DNA of 64,000 nt from CAZUNO01 sp964621445 [NCBI: Candidatus Hadarchaeota archaeon] (GCA_964621445.1 CAZUNO010000004.1:62001-126000), one strand, 5' to 3'. Positions 44,601 through 52,967 are shown, counted from the first letter of the stretch. Notes: generated by a model from the letters alone, not told the origin. A program made the numbers and translations.

Positions 44601-46169
44601 TCACTTCAATTCGAAATCTATATCCATATTTCTTGGTTCCGCACGTTCCCGGCTAGATATGGTTATGTTCTCCTTTTCACTCTGCACTATCTCTCCTTCC
44701 TTGTGCGCCGTGAGTTTGACCTCCCTGACATCGATAACCTGGTTTACTTTAAGCGCGGAGTCGATAACCCGGGAATATAGCACATCCTCCCCTATTCCCA
44801 GGAAGGATATGTAGCTTCTCACCGCCATCTCGGCCTCGGTAAGCACACCGGGAGCATCGGCGGATTTTTTCAAAGTGAGAATGAAGCTAACATCGATGTA
44901 GGCCCTCTTCGGCCTGGAAAACTCGACCTTGATGCCCGCGGCCCGCGTTTCGTCTATTACCGCCTGAATCTCTTCTCCATCGCCCCCATCAGCGATAACG
45001 GCGACTATTCCCGGAACATCCTCGGGCATGTCCTCCACAAGAAGGGATCTAACTCCCTCGACCGCCCCCACTGCCGATTCAAGAGAGGACACGGTTGCTC
45101 TACCCGCGAATTCGAGGGCATGCCTTGCCCTTTCACGGAGCTCCTCATCGGTCTCCGTGCCCACGCCATTGGTGATGTCGCCCTTGTTTATCACATACTC
45201 AATTCCGGGGACCGGCTGAGGCATAACGGTGATGGTGCCGGCGAGCACGTTACCACGGGTTCCCGGTTGGTCACAGACCACGGGAACATCGGCTTCCCAT
45301 CTTCCCTCCTCCGTGGGCGAGAGCTCACCCTCTTCGGTGGTGGTGAATGTACGGGCTTCCTCGGGGGTGGAGGAGAATGTGGATACGCTTGCACCTTTGG
45401 GCACGATTATCTGATTATAGCTTGTATAGTCAACGCGAAAAACGGTTCGGGGGTCGGGCTTGGTCCCTTCGGCCACCCACCTGATCCTATTTTCCACCAC
45501 AATGTAGTCGACCTCGGGTTGGAAGGTATGCTCCTCACCCTCTACGGTCCCCTCCACACTGGATACCTCCTCGACCAGAGGCTTCTTGAGCTCGTATTCA
45601 TCAGAACCATCGAAGAGGTGAACCTCTTCTGAATTTGCTACCGTTTCTGGCTCGGAAGCTCTGCCGAAAGTTACCTGTCCCGAGGAAGGCTTTGGGGGTT
45701 TCCTGGTTATTCCGAGAAGGGAGACAACCATATCCAGGGCCTCTCCCTCCGCGGTCTCCAAAAAACCGGACTCATGAACCTCCTCCATCTGAGAGTAAAG
45801 GAAATCGATCTCCCGGCTTATGGCCTCCACTATGGTCCTAACCACGCTACCTGGGCTCACGTCCGAGATCCCGGCCGGCCTTGAGAACCAGTAGCTAACC
45901 TCGAATTCGGTGCCCTGGTCGGGGTGCCTTCCATCTGGTAACCACTCCACCTGGTTGGCTATTAATCTGAAATCCTCTTCTATATTGAACTGGACACCGG
46001 TCCCGTTGTGGATACCAGTGATCTTTGAGATCTTCTCCACAGGTTTGCTGGACAATTGATAGGAATTTAACCCCTGCCTGTATTCGATTTCCTCCACATT
46101 TTCCCCGCCAGTTATCTGGGTCAAGATGTCCTTTGAAACCTTTCTGTAGTCCTTCCGTATCGCCTTCAC
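44601..46169 (-). CDS. Baseplate protein J (gpJ/Mu gp47-like)
   Basis: A 522-residue Baseplate_J family protein. Landmarks: ALDMVVSLLGI, PKGASVSTFSSTPEEA, RGNVLAGTITVM and ELRERARHALEFAGRATV with the following EGVRSLLVED. Two extra beta-sandwich insertions (about 27-93 and 180-248) share a common pattern, DF/DY, a hydrophobic run, W, then a G-x-P and F-x-V-x-Y end. The protein makes up the wedge of the baseplate and contacts gp25. It starts with GTG 46169, overlapping the gp25 stop by four bases, and should therefore be translationally coupled. Confidence 0.9.
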   Translation of the reverse strand: MKAIRKDYRKVSKDILTQITGGENVEEIEYRQGLNSYQLSSKPVEKISKITGIHNGTGVQFNIEEDFRLIANQVEWLPDGRHPDQGTEFEVSYWFSRPAGISDVSPGSVVRTIVEAISREIDFLYSQMEEVHESGFLETAEGEALDMVVSLLGITRKPPKPSSGQVTFGRASEPETVANSEEVHLFDGSDEYELKKPLVEEVSSVEGTVEGEEHTFQPEVDYIVVENRIRWVAEGTKPDPRTVFRVDYTSYNQIIVPKGASVSTFSSTPEEARTFTTTEEGELSPTEEGRWEADVPVVCDQPGTRGNVLAGTITVMPQPVPGIEYVINKGDITNGVGTETDEELRERARHALEFAGRATVSSLESAVGAVEGVRSLLVEDMPEDVPGIVAVIADGGDGEEIQAVIDETRAAGIKVEFSRPKRAYIDVSFILTLKKSADAPGVLTEAEMAVRSYISFLGIGEDVLYSRVIDSALKVNQVIDVREVKLTAHKEGEIVQSEKENITISSRERAEPRNMDIDFELK

Positions 46170-46576
46170 TCCTCTCCCTCCAAATCGAATGGGTAGGTAA
46201 TGCTAAGCGTTCTTCCTTCCCCCTCGGGGACCACGGATATGGCTATATACAATAGGTTGGGGTCATGATTATCGGATCTAACCCTAATCTCGGTTACTTC
46301 CCTTATCCTTGGCTCCTGGGAGAGTGCAAACCTTATCGTGTTACGTATTCTATTCCTGGTCATCTCGTTATTCGGCTCCCCTATTATGTCATACAGGCGG
46401 GACCCGTAATCCGCATGACCCACATCCTCCAATTCACCCTCCTCGGTGGTTAGGCGATGAATAATTGCCTGGGCAAGATTGTCTTCCCCGGAGATAACAT
46501 CCAGGTCCCCTTTGCCGGGAACTAGATCAGCACCCACCCGGTCGAATTCGAGTCTGAGATCTGTTTTCATGGACAT
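46166..46576 (-). CDS. Baseplate wedge protein gp25/gpW-like
   Basis: A 136-residue gp25 family protein. It has a short N-terminal strand, NLAQAIIHRLTTEEGE and YGSRLYDIIGEP in the first half, and the EPRIREV motif near residue 89 that marks gp25 in phages and in type VI and eCIS baseplates. It joins sheath to baseplate and is needed for assembly of the first ring. It sits between the spike and gpJ as in the Mu tail operon and shares an overlap with gpJ. Confidence 0.92.
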   Translation of the reverse strand: MSMKTDLRLEFDRVGADLVPGKGDLDVISGEDNLAQAIIHRLTTEEGELEDVGHADYGSRLYDIIGEPNNEMTRNRIRNTIRFALSQEPRIREVTEIRVRSDNHDPNLLYIAISVVPEGEGRTLSITYPFDLEGEE

Positions 46577-46586
46577 ATCAAAACCT

Positions 46587-47399
46587 CTAGTTTATGGTCA
46601 CCAGTGACCCCTTGATCTTGGTAACTGCACTCGAGGAAAGCTCCGAGAATGCATCGGATTTTAGTAGAAGCTGTAGCGCCTGGACCTTTGCCTTCCCCTG
46701 GGTGGTGGCATTTAGCGCCGTCTGGGCCTCCATGCCAATCTCGGCCGACTTGATATCGGCACTCTTCTTTGATTCAAGTTTTAGATCGGTGCCACAATCG
46801 AGCCCCATCGCCTTCTGGCTTTCAATCTTTACGTCAGATCCCGATATGCTCATATTGCCACTGGATTTAAGTGAGGCATCTCCATCCGCCGCTATCGAAA
46901 CGTTTCCCTTTGACTTTATCTCGACGTCCCCATCCTTCTTCACCCTGATTTTAGTTTCCCCGGAGGTAAGATTCGCCTCCTCGTCGCTTATGGCGAGCGT
47001 GGTTCCGCTTGGAAACTCCAAATATATCCTTCTAACATCCGAGTTCTCCTCCTGGGGGGAAACGTAAACCACTTCCTCTGCCTCGCTTGCCGGCGGCCTA
47101 TCCTCATCATTATACAGCCTACCGACCACTATTGGATAGTTTATATCTCCGTTAGCAAATACCACCAGCACCAGATCACCCACGTTGGGAGGTCCCACAA
47201 AACCTATTACCTGGGTAGCTATCTGGGCCCTTCTGATTTCCAGATCTGGATTCTTGAGCCTAACGTCGCATTCGTAGTTGTCCTTGTCGCTTTCATCCTG
47301 GTGAGGGTAGATGGAGGTTACGACGCCCAGCTGGGGCATCCAGAAATTGCTGAGTTCCTCCTGTGTTATCCCTCTTACCGCTTCGACTATATCCATCAT
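46587..47399 (-). CDS. Spike protein gpV/gp5-like with beta-helix needle
   Basis: A 270-residue protein. An OB-fold domain (about 22-100) has LGVVTSIYPHQD, VGDLVLVVFANGD and PIVVGRLYNDED. It is followed by a repeat region (about 145-265) of short alternating strands (TKIRVKKDGDVEIKS, NVSIAADGDASLKSS, SDVKIESQKAM) that winds into the trimeric beta-helix needle of gpV and gp5. There is no lysozyme domain. The protein links the hub to the PAAR tip. It starts with ATG 47399, overlapping the hub gene stop by four bases. Confidence 0.9.
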   Translation of the reverse strand: MMDIVEAVRGITQEELSNFWMPQLGVVTSIYPHQDESDKDNYECDVRLKNPDLEIRRAQIATQVIGFVGPPNVGDLVLVVFANGDINYPIVVGRLYNDEDRPPASEAEEVVYVSPQEENSDVRRIYLEFPSGTTLAISDEEANLTSGETKIRVKKDGDVEIKSKGNVSIAADGDASLKSSGNMSISGSDVKIESQKAMGLDCGTDLKLESKKSADIKSAEIGMEAQTALNATTQGKAKVQALQLLLKSDAFSELSSSAVTKIKGSLVTIN

Positions 47400-48379
47400 G
47401 GTAGTTCGGCTCCTTTCTTCCTTCCAGTTACGGTGGTGGTGAAGCCCTTTGTCTTGCTTAGGTAGTGCTCCACTCCGGTGACCTGTATCTCTCCATTTAG
47501 TGACGAATTTGGCGTGCCATTGACATCAACCACGTCTCCGAGTTTGATCTCCGCGCGTCCCACCAGGTCCAGGGTAACCTTCATTTTGTATTTCATTTTC
47601 TCCGCTCTCGCCTTAGCGACGCTTTGGGCGGTTTTAGTATCCTTTATGGTGGGGTCATTTATGATGAGGGGATTTCCGCCGCCGCCTCCGGATATCTTTG
47701 CTAAAACGTTCTGTTTCGTCAACCAGGTTATGGTGTGCGAACCCTTAGAGCTTGAAGGGCTTTCCCCCCGAATCTCGGTGGACCCATACCTTGGGGATGT
47801 ATCGAGACAAGAGGCGCTCATGATATCCTTTCCGTATTCCACCGTATGTCGATCCTCGGTAACCCAGGATCGAAATATTAGCTGGCCCTGCTCGTTTGAA
47901 TAGATATCGAAATTACATTTCTTGGCCAGCTTCAGGATGTGCTTAAAGGCATTTATCTTATCATCGAGGGAATATATCGGTAGATTAATTCCATCGGAGG
48001 CCTCCTTGACCTCTATCTCGGCCTCCTTGGCCAGATCCTTCACTATCTTACCCGCAGTTTGATTCGAGTATACCTTCTTGGTCTTGAGTTTCAGAAGTGC
48101 CGAGAAGGGACCCAGTCCGGTCAGGGTTAGGTTTCTGATATCGTACTCGACCTTGTCCAACGCACCGGCAAACACCTTCTCCAGTTTATCCTCATAACCA
48201 AGGCTGGCCTCCACCATCTCCTTTCCCTCGACCTCTAGGGCATCTGGAGATGACATCTTTATCTCGCAGCTATCAATGGGCAATCCCATGCTTCTCTTAA
48301 CCCGAAGGCTCACCAGCTTCCTTTCCTTGGCCGAAATCGAGTCCGATCCTACGGTGATGGAGAAAGCCGGTTTCATCAT
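47396..48379 (-). CDS. Tail hub protein gpD/Mu gp44-like
   Basis: A 327-residue gp27-type hub protein. Blocks in order: VGSDSISAKERKLVSLRV, GYEDKLEKVFAGALD, GPFSALLKLKTKKVYSNQTA and GKIVKDLAKEAEIEVK. The IYSNEQGQLIFRS strand follows, then LVGRAEIKLGDVVDV and GVEHYLSKTKGFTTTVTG at the end. This is the order of P2 gpD or Mu gp44, a trimer below the tube that carries the spike. VgrG fuses this domain and the spike in one chain, while here they are separate genes. Confidence 0.88.
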   Translation of the reverse strand: MMKPAFSITVGSDSISAKERKLVSLRVKRSMGLPIDSCEIKMSSPDALEVEGKEMVEASLGYEDKLEKVFAGALDKVEYDIRNLTLTGLGPFSALLKLKTKKVYSNQTAGKIVKDLAKEAEIEVKEASDGINLPIYSLDDKINAFKHILKLAKKCNFDIYSNEQGQLIFRSWVTEDRHTVEYGKDIMSASCLDTSPRYGSTEIRGESPSSSKGSHTITWLTKQNVLAKISGGGGGNPLIINDPTIKDTKTAQSVAKARAEKMKYKMKVTLDLVGRAEIKLGDVVDVNGTPNSSLNGEIQVTGVEHYLSKTKGFTTTVTGRKKGAELP

Positions 48380-48880
48380 CTACACCATCGACCCCCTAGA
48401 TGAATTGATCTCCTTTACCTTACTCCTTACCTCCTCCTTCGCCGATTGCTTCTGTTCCGGGGGCGGCGTTTCACCTGGGCCCTTCTCAGGTTCATGCTCC
48501 CTCAGTACCATGGAGTATTCGCTGCCCGAGGGTTCGGTGTTTTTTAGGGTAGCCGAGAATTTTTCCATAACTACCTCAGTTACCTCCGTCAGAGGGCTTA
48601 TATCGCAGGAAAATGATAACACCTTGCCCTTGGAGAAAAGATCCCTGAGCTGATCAAGGGTCTCGGGAGTGTCCGGGCCAACCAACCGACCGTCGAAGGA
48701 GATCTTTACCGGGTCCCGCCCCAGGTCCTGAAATACATTTGAATCGGAACCCGGGATCTTGAGCTCAACCACCGATCGCTCTCCGCTTATTGATAGATTA
48801 GCTATATTTCTAAGCTCCCGGATCACCCCATCCTCATCATTTCGCATAATGAGATCTATGTCCTCTACCCTCATCTGCAT
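48380..48880 (-). CDS. Small baseplate protein between tape measure and hub (Mu gp43/N position)
   Basis: A 166-residue protein. The N-terminal part (about 1-125) is a beta-rich domain (NIANLSISGERSVVELKIPG, PVKISFDGRLVG) similar in outline to the first domain of DNA-circularisation/gpN proteins. The C-terminal 40 residues are a disordered, Pro-, Glu- and Lys-rich tail. There is no LysM domain, which eCIS proteins at this position often have. Its position is between tape measure and hub; stop and start of the neighbours abut. The role, likely tube-baseplate joining, is inferred from synteny. Confidence 0.55.
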   Translation of the reverse strand: MQMRVEDIDLIMRNDEDGVIRELRNIANLSISGERSVVELKIPGSDSNVFQDLGRDPVKISFDGRLVGPDTPETLDQLRDLFSKGKVLSFSCDISPLTEVTEVVMEKFSATLKNTEPSGSEYSMVLREHEPEKGPGETPPPEQKQSAKEEVRSKVKEINSSRGSMV

Positions 48881-48882
48881 AG

Positions 48883-50412
48883 CTATATCTCCTCAAAGCT
48901 GATGTGACCGTAGTGACGGCGCACCTGTTCGGTCATTATCCTGGATATCTTTCTCTCCAGGTCCCTCAGATCCTCTTCCTGAACTTCGCCTGAAACGACC
49001 AGGTTCACATCCCTCTCACGGGTCGGTCTGACCGGTCGCAATACGGGACGAGAAGGTTGTTCTTCCTCTCTCTGAACGGTGGCCTGAGCGGCCGTTGATG
49101 GAGAGGTGGAGACCGGGGGCATTGTGGCCGTCACCGGGGGCCCGGAAACTGCAATATTTGCTAGGGGCCTAAGGTATTCCCTCTGGGTGACCTCGATGTT
49201 CTGGGCCATTTTGGTAAAATGATGTTCTATCTCACTGGCCAGGGCCGTTTCCAGGGAGAGTAATCCAGGTCCTGCCTCCCGCGGCCGAGATACGGGTGAG
49301 GGCCGGGTTTCGGCAGGGGCCCGGAAATCCACGGGAATAACTGGCAGTTGTGTTTCTTGCCCCTCCGATCCAATCTCCTTCAGACTGGATAATTCTCGGC
49401 CTATTTGCCCTTGAAGTCTGGCCATGGCCATGCTTGGCGCCAAAATCTCGGGAACAATGGCCCTGGTTTTATCCTCCTCAGTCTCAGTTCCGGATATATA
49501 CCTTCTTTCTTCCGAGGATGGTTGCTTTGCCGATACATTTCTAGTATCCTCAGGGGGGATTTCGCCCCCCGTTATGCTTATGGGCGAGCCCAGGTCTCCC
49601 TGTAGGCCTGAACCCAGCCTGGTCAGGGGCATCACAAGTTGAGAGGCGGCCACGGTCAGTGGTGAAACCGGGGTCTTCTCGGTGCCTAGCTGTGGCTTTT
49701 TCATTTCTACTTCTTTACCATCGGATTGTTTCCTTTCCGCGGTTTCCCCGTCTGACGCAGGTGTGCCAGGAAAGGCCGGGATTCCGGCCATAACTGTGCT
49801 TGAAATTGCGCCTGCAAGAAGAGCGGCATTGCCTATCTGACGGCCCGCTCGCTCTGCAACGGACAGGGGCTCATTTATGCCCTCCTCCAATTCCATTATG
49901 CTGGATGATACCCGTCTTGTGGCCTGGGATGGTCGTGACTGAGAAACTAGACCTGCCAGTCCCTGCGATCCGGTGATATCTCCGACCTGGAAATCTTTGG
50001 AAGGGGTCTCCTGGACAGCCCCTGGAACGAGGTGTACCATTTGCTGGGCCATGGCTGAGGCTATCTTTCTGGCTACCGAGACCCGGAATAGTAGGGAAAC
50101 GTTTACCCCTCCCATCCTTCCCGTTTGGGTCTTGACATCTTGCTCCATTTGGTCCTGTCGAGACCAGATATCAAGGGGTGGAAGAGGTGCGAAACCAGTC
50201 ATAGACAGCTCCGTCATCCTGTTACCTACGGTTGCCAGACGGGTTATGGCGCCAGTCAAGGTCCTGAAAACCGATGTCAGAAGTCTTTCCATGGATGCCG
50301 CGTACCTGGATGTATCAACACCCATCTCCCATAACCGGTTAACGTAGCGCTGGGTATAGGCAGCTATTCTAATGGGTTTAGAGATGGCTCGATAGGTTTT
50401 TCGTTCATCCAA
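48883..50412 (-). CDS. Tape measure protein
   Basis: A protein of about 509 residues. Largely helical and low-complexity, with amphipathic segments near the N-terminus (about 25-140), a hydrophobic stretch (GRQIGNAALLAGAISSTVMAG, residues about 195-215), and Pro/Ser/Thr/Glu-rich linkers. A C-terminal helix domain with VNLVVSGEVQEEDLRDLERK follows. Tape measures fill the tube and set its length; at about 1.5 A per residue, 500 residues suggests a tube of roughly 75 nm. TTG 50412 is preferred because GGTGGAGG precedes it. The frame also opens at ATG 50439, which overlaps the preceding gene more. Confidence 0.75.
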   Translation of the reverse strand: MDERKTYRAISKPIRIAAYTQRYVNRLWEMGVDTSRYAASMERLLTSVFRTLTGAITRLATVGNRMTELSMTGFAPLPPLDIWSRQDQMEQDVKTQTGRMGGVNVSLLFRVSVARKIASAMAQQMVHLVPGAVQETPSKDFQVGDITGSQGLAGLVSQSRPSQATRRVSSSIMELEEGINEPLSVAERAGRQIGNAALLAGAISSTVMAGIPAFPGTPASDGETAERKQSDGKEVEMKKPQLGTEKTPVSPLTVAASQLVMPLTRLGSGLQGDLGSPISITGGEIPPEDTRNVSAKQPSSEERRYISGTETEEDKTRAIVPEILAPSMAMARLQGQIGRELSSLKEIGSEGQETQLPVIPVDFRAPAETRPSPVSRPREAGPGLLSLETALASEIEHHFTKMAQNIEVTQREYLRPLANIAVSGPPVTATMPPVSTSPSTAAQATVQREEEQPSRPVLRPVRPTRERDVNLVVSGEVQEEDLRDLERKISRIMTEQVRRHYGHISFEEI

Positions 50413-50641
50413 GGTTTTCCTCCACCTCTTCCTCTTCATCCTCGGAAACCACTATTCTGGTCACTCCTTCAGCCGCCTTTTGGGCCGTTCTCTTCATCTC
50501 ATTTCTGTATGACATAGCGCCGGTGAGGAAGAGAACCTGGTCTCTGGTAAGGTTGGCGGGATTATCGGCCAGTTTGTATCCGCAGTCCAGACATAGGGCT
50601 GCAAGCTCTACGCCCTCGGGACTTTTAACGAACCGTTTCAT
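50405..50641 (-). CDS. Second frame of the tail-assembly chaperone (T part), 78 residues
   Basis: A 78-residue frame that overlaps the end of the gene upstream by four bases (ATGA). The product has a Cys-x-x-Cys pair (LCLDCGYKLA), a helical segment and an acidic tail (VSEDEEEEVEENLG). It has no close look-alike I recognise, but it follows the same arrangement as the T part of G/GT tail chaperones, where a -1 frameshift in the first frame yields a longer fusion. It may also be translated from its own ATG 50641. It lies directly upstream of the tape measure gene. Confidence 0.65.
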   Translation of the reverse strand: MKRFVKSPEGVELAALCLDCGYKLADNPANLTRDQVLFLTGAMSYRNEMKRTAQKAAEGVTRIVVSEDEEEEVEENLG

Positions 50642-51003
50642 TCGGATTTTTTTTTACGAGCTGCCGATTCGGTCACGCCGCTTAGTTCAAGGACCTTCAT
50701 TCCAATAAACTCCGGTACCCCGAATTTCATTGCGGCAACCTCTCCCTCAGAGAGCTCCGGGTCAACCAGGCCCTTTGAAGCCGCCATTCTGAGTGCTTCA
50801 AGGTTTTTGTGGACGTCAACATTGCCTAAATCCGGGGTTCCATCGTCCTTCAATGGAACGTTTCCAATCAAACCAAATATCTCAGAAAGCTCTCCATCGG
50901 TTAATGGACGTATAGAGACCTCTGCGTTATCGTACTCCTTGATGGTGAGAGTTTTCTTCATTTTTGCGCCCTGTAGAATGGCCTGCTTCGTGAGCCTTGT
51001 CAC
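50638..51003 (-). CDS. Tail-assembly chaperone (G part), 121 residues
   Basis: From GTG 51003, which follows the tube stop and a GGAGG sequence. A short beta-region (KTLTIKEYDNAEVSIRPL) is followed by helices (LTDGELSEIFGLIGN, LEALRMAASKGLVDPELS) and ends AARKKKSE encoded by an A9 run. Small proteins like this between tube and tape measure chaperone the tape measure during assembly. The frame opens further upstream (51102), but that part overlaps the tube gene and has no ribosome site. It is not homologous at a glance to any single family. Confidence 0.65.
   Translation of the reverse strand: MTRLTKQAILQGAKMKKTLTIKEYDNAEVSIRPLTDGELSEIFGLIGNVPLKDDGTPDLGNVDVHKNLEALRMAASKGLVDPELSEGEVAAMKFGVPEFIGMKVLELSGVTESAARKKKSE
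50647..50655 (-). promoter_or_regulatory. A9 slippery run: candidate programmed -1 frameshift site
   Basis: The last codons of the 121-residue frame are CGT AAA AAA AAA TCC GAA TGA. A one-base backward slip on the nine A residues gives ATC CGA ATG AAA CGG, which enters the 78-residue frame with no stop between. The shifted frame includes that frame's own ATG. An A-rich slippery heptamer in the overlap of two short genes between tube and tape measure is where phages make the G/GT pair. Slippage could happen in transcription too. Confidence 0.6.
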
Positions 51004-51008
51004 TTCTA

Positions 51009-51410
51009 CTACTCCTCCCTCATCCTGGTGGCGGTGAATGTGTAGTCGGTGGTGCCCACGCCGTTGGCATCCATTGAGAACACCTTTCCCTCCAGATAGC
51101 ACCTATCGAAGGCCAAGGTCCTCACGGATTGACCTCCCTTCTTGAGTTCTATTACCAGCTGGAATGGCTGGATGTCAGCCACGCCGGTAACCATCATGCT
51201 ATCAAACTTTGGAAAGCTGGAACGCACCTTAAGCGTGCCCTCCACGTACATGGGTCCGTAGTCTATTCCCACCCTTTCGTCAAGGCCTATGTTGTGGACA
51301 TTCTGGCGGTTTCGGACCACCTTGTACTCTATTGCCTGAAGCCCTGGTATGACCTCGCCGTCGACCTTTATGTTACTAACATTTGCGGAAACAACAACTG
51401 GTTCTGGCAT
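51009..51410 (-). CDS. Tail tube protein
   Basis: A 133-residue protein. SNIKVDGEVIPGLQAIEYKV, YVEGTLKVRSSFP and MVTGVADIQPFQLVIELKK form the antiparallel strands of the Hcp/gp19/Mu gpM tube fold. The C-terminal FDRCYLEGKVFSMDAN and YTFTATRMREE complete the barrel. It is a homohexameric ring stacking to form the inner tube. Only one tube gene is seen, whereas eCIS usually have several. It follows the sheath gene by 16 bases on the same transcript. Confidence 0.85.
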   Translation of the reverse strand: MPEPVVVSANVSNIKVDGEVIPGLQAIEYKVVRNRQNVHNIGLDERVGIDYGPMYVEGTLKVRSSFPKFDSMMVTGVADIQPFQLVIELKKGGQSVRTLAFDRCYLEGKVFSMDANGVGTTDYTFTATRMREE

Positions 51411-51426
51411 CTATAATCACCTCCTC

Positions 51427-52782
51427 CTAGGCTTGAACGGTTATGGTGGCGTAGATATAATCTATGGCCCTAACCGGCCTTACCGCGATGTCCGCCCTAA
51501 CTATGCCCTGGGCGAAATCCTGTTCTGAACAGTACACGTCGACCAGGAAAGGTGGCTCCTCCCCGTCCACGCTGGGCACGATGGCGTCCTCACGTTCCAT
51601 GGTCATGAAGAACTCGGTTAGCTTCTCCCTTAGAGCAGTGCGACCGCCGGGGGTGTTAAGAGTACCGATGAAGTTCTCAGCCACATTCCGGGCTCCCCTA
51701 ACCGCGTGGTCAGCAACTCTGGTGACGCTGATCTGTTCCTTGTCGGTTGAAATGCCCTTCTCCACGATAATTCCTCTTCCCTTTCGGGCCTCCAGGGCCA
51801 GAATACCGGCCTTGAGAAGCTCCTTTAGCTGTGCAGGTGTGTACCTGGTTTCAAGCTCGGATACCCCGGTAATGGACTTGAAGGTCGGGGATTCGTAGTA
51901 GTTCAGCTTGCTTATCAAACCGCCAACGGCACCAGAAACTCCGTAGGGCGCTACAAGAACGAATCGATCGCTGGCCAGGGTCTCGGTTCTCTTTGCGATG
52001 TCCTCCACATCTTCCCCGGGTGCCACGGTCCCAATTCCGATCCTGTTCTTTGCCTCCTGGGCCATGTTCTTGCAGTGGGCATCGATCAGAGCATGTACCT
52101 TGGGGTCCCATGTGTCACAGACGGAAACCATGTCCACATCCTCTTCCATCTCCAACATCTCGAGGGCTGACTCGATATCCTCCATCTTTGGTTGAGCTGT
52201 CTCGCCGCCGGAAAGCTCGTACTCGCCTGGTGCAGGGATTGGACTCTTGGTCTCCTTTCCCTTGCTAAGGTCCTCCGCCGACACCAGTTCGGAGTTTTGG
52301 TTGAGCATTGTGACGATGTAGTTGTCACTGTCCGGATCCATGACCAGATCGTCCCATACCTCGAAGGTAACGCCATTGGTGATCTGTAGCATCACGCTGT
52401 CTTCCGAATTCCCTTCCGATACTCCCACCTTTATGGAGTTACCGGCCTCGCCCGGAACCTTTGATTCAAGGTCCACGAGCTTTGCGTTGTTCTCGTTGGT
52501 GAGGGTCGCTTTCGCGGATTTTGACCCTCCCGCCTCAACTCGCACCGCATATACCTGCGATACACCATTTAGAAAACAGGTGCGAGCATCCTTGGTTAGG
52601 GAATAGGCGGTATCCGCTCCGAACTTACCAGTCAGTTCCCGGTACCCAGTGACTGGTATCGGTTTGAGAAGGGGGCCCTTCTCAGCCGTGCCCACAAGCC
52701 CAACCACCCCGGCTGGATGAAGCTGTTGAGGCACGATCTCCTTTATTACCTGGATTTCAACTCCGGGTAGGATTCTTGCCAA
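51427..52782 (-). CDS. Contractile tail sheath protein
   Basis: A 451-residue sheath protein. The N-terminus GVVGLVGTAEKGPLLKPI and the C-terminal half (ILALEARKGRGIIVEKGIS, ITRVADHAVRGARN-type block, NTPGGRTALREKLTEFF, VDVYCSEQDFAQGIVRADI and RAIDYIYATITV) hold the conserved sheath core. The middle variable part differs from other sheaths. It surrounds the tube and contracts on triggering. It is the first gene of the operon, starting with TTG 52782 after GAGGAC with 7-8 bases between. One sheath gene is seen, unlike the two or three in eCIS. Confidence 0.93.
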   Translation of the reverse strand: MARILPGVEIQVIKEIVPQQLHPAGVVGLVGTAEKGPLLKPIPVTGYRELTGKFGADTAYSLTKDARTCFLNGVSQVYAVRVEAGGSKSAKATLTNENNAKLVDLESKVPGEAGNSIKVGVSEGNSEDSVMLQITNGVTFEVWDDLVMDPDSDNYIVTMLNQNSELVSAEDLSKGKETKSPIPAPGEYELSGGETAQPKMEDIESALEMLEMEEDVDMVSVCDTWDPKVHALIDAHCKNMAQEAKNRIGIGTVAPGEDVEDIAKRTETLASDRFVLVAPYGVSGAVGGLISKLNYYESPTFKSITGVSELETRYTPAQLKELLKAGILALEARKGRGIIVEKGISTDKEQISVTRVADHAVRGARNVAENFIGTLNTPGGRTALREKLTEFFMTMEREDAIVPSVDGEEPPFLVDVYCSEQDFAQGIVRADIAVRPVRAIDYIYATITVQA

Positions 52783-52810
52783 TCTAAGTCCTCATTGGCG
52801 ATGTTGTTCG

Positions 52811-52823
52811 ATATTATTTAAAG
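52811..52823 (-). promoter_or_regulatory. TATA-like promoter of the tail operon
   Basis: On the minus strand CTTTAAATAATAT is centred about 35 bases upstream of the sheath TTG at 52782. This is the only A/T-rich box in the gap and the only likely promoter for the ten-kb operon. The short leader would contain the ribosome site. Regulators were not seen nearby. Confidence 0.5.
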
Positions 52824-52967
52824 ATTGTCTTCGAATTCTGACAAGATTCTCGGTCATTTCGAAGAGTTTGGATACTTTACCAGACATTTAGGAAACCCGG
52901 TGATCTCCATTAGGAAATCCGGAAGATATTAATCCCCCTTAAACATTTTCGATAGCCCAGTGTTAAT

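Noticed and set aside
42313-52782. Complete tailed provirus
   Set aside because: No capsid, portal, terminase, protease, integrase or lysis gene is visible in the window, and no att-like repeat was noticed.
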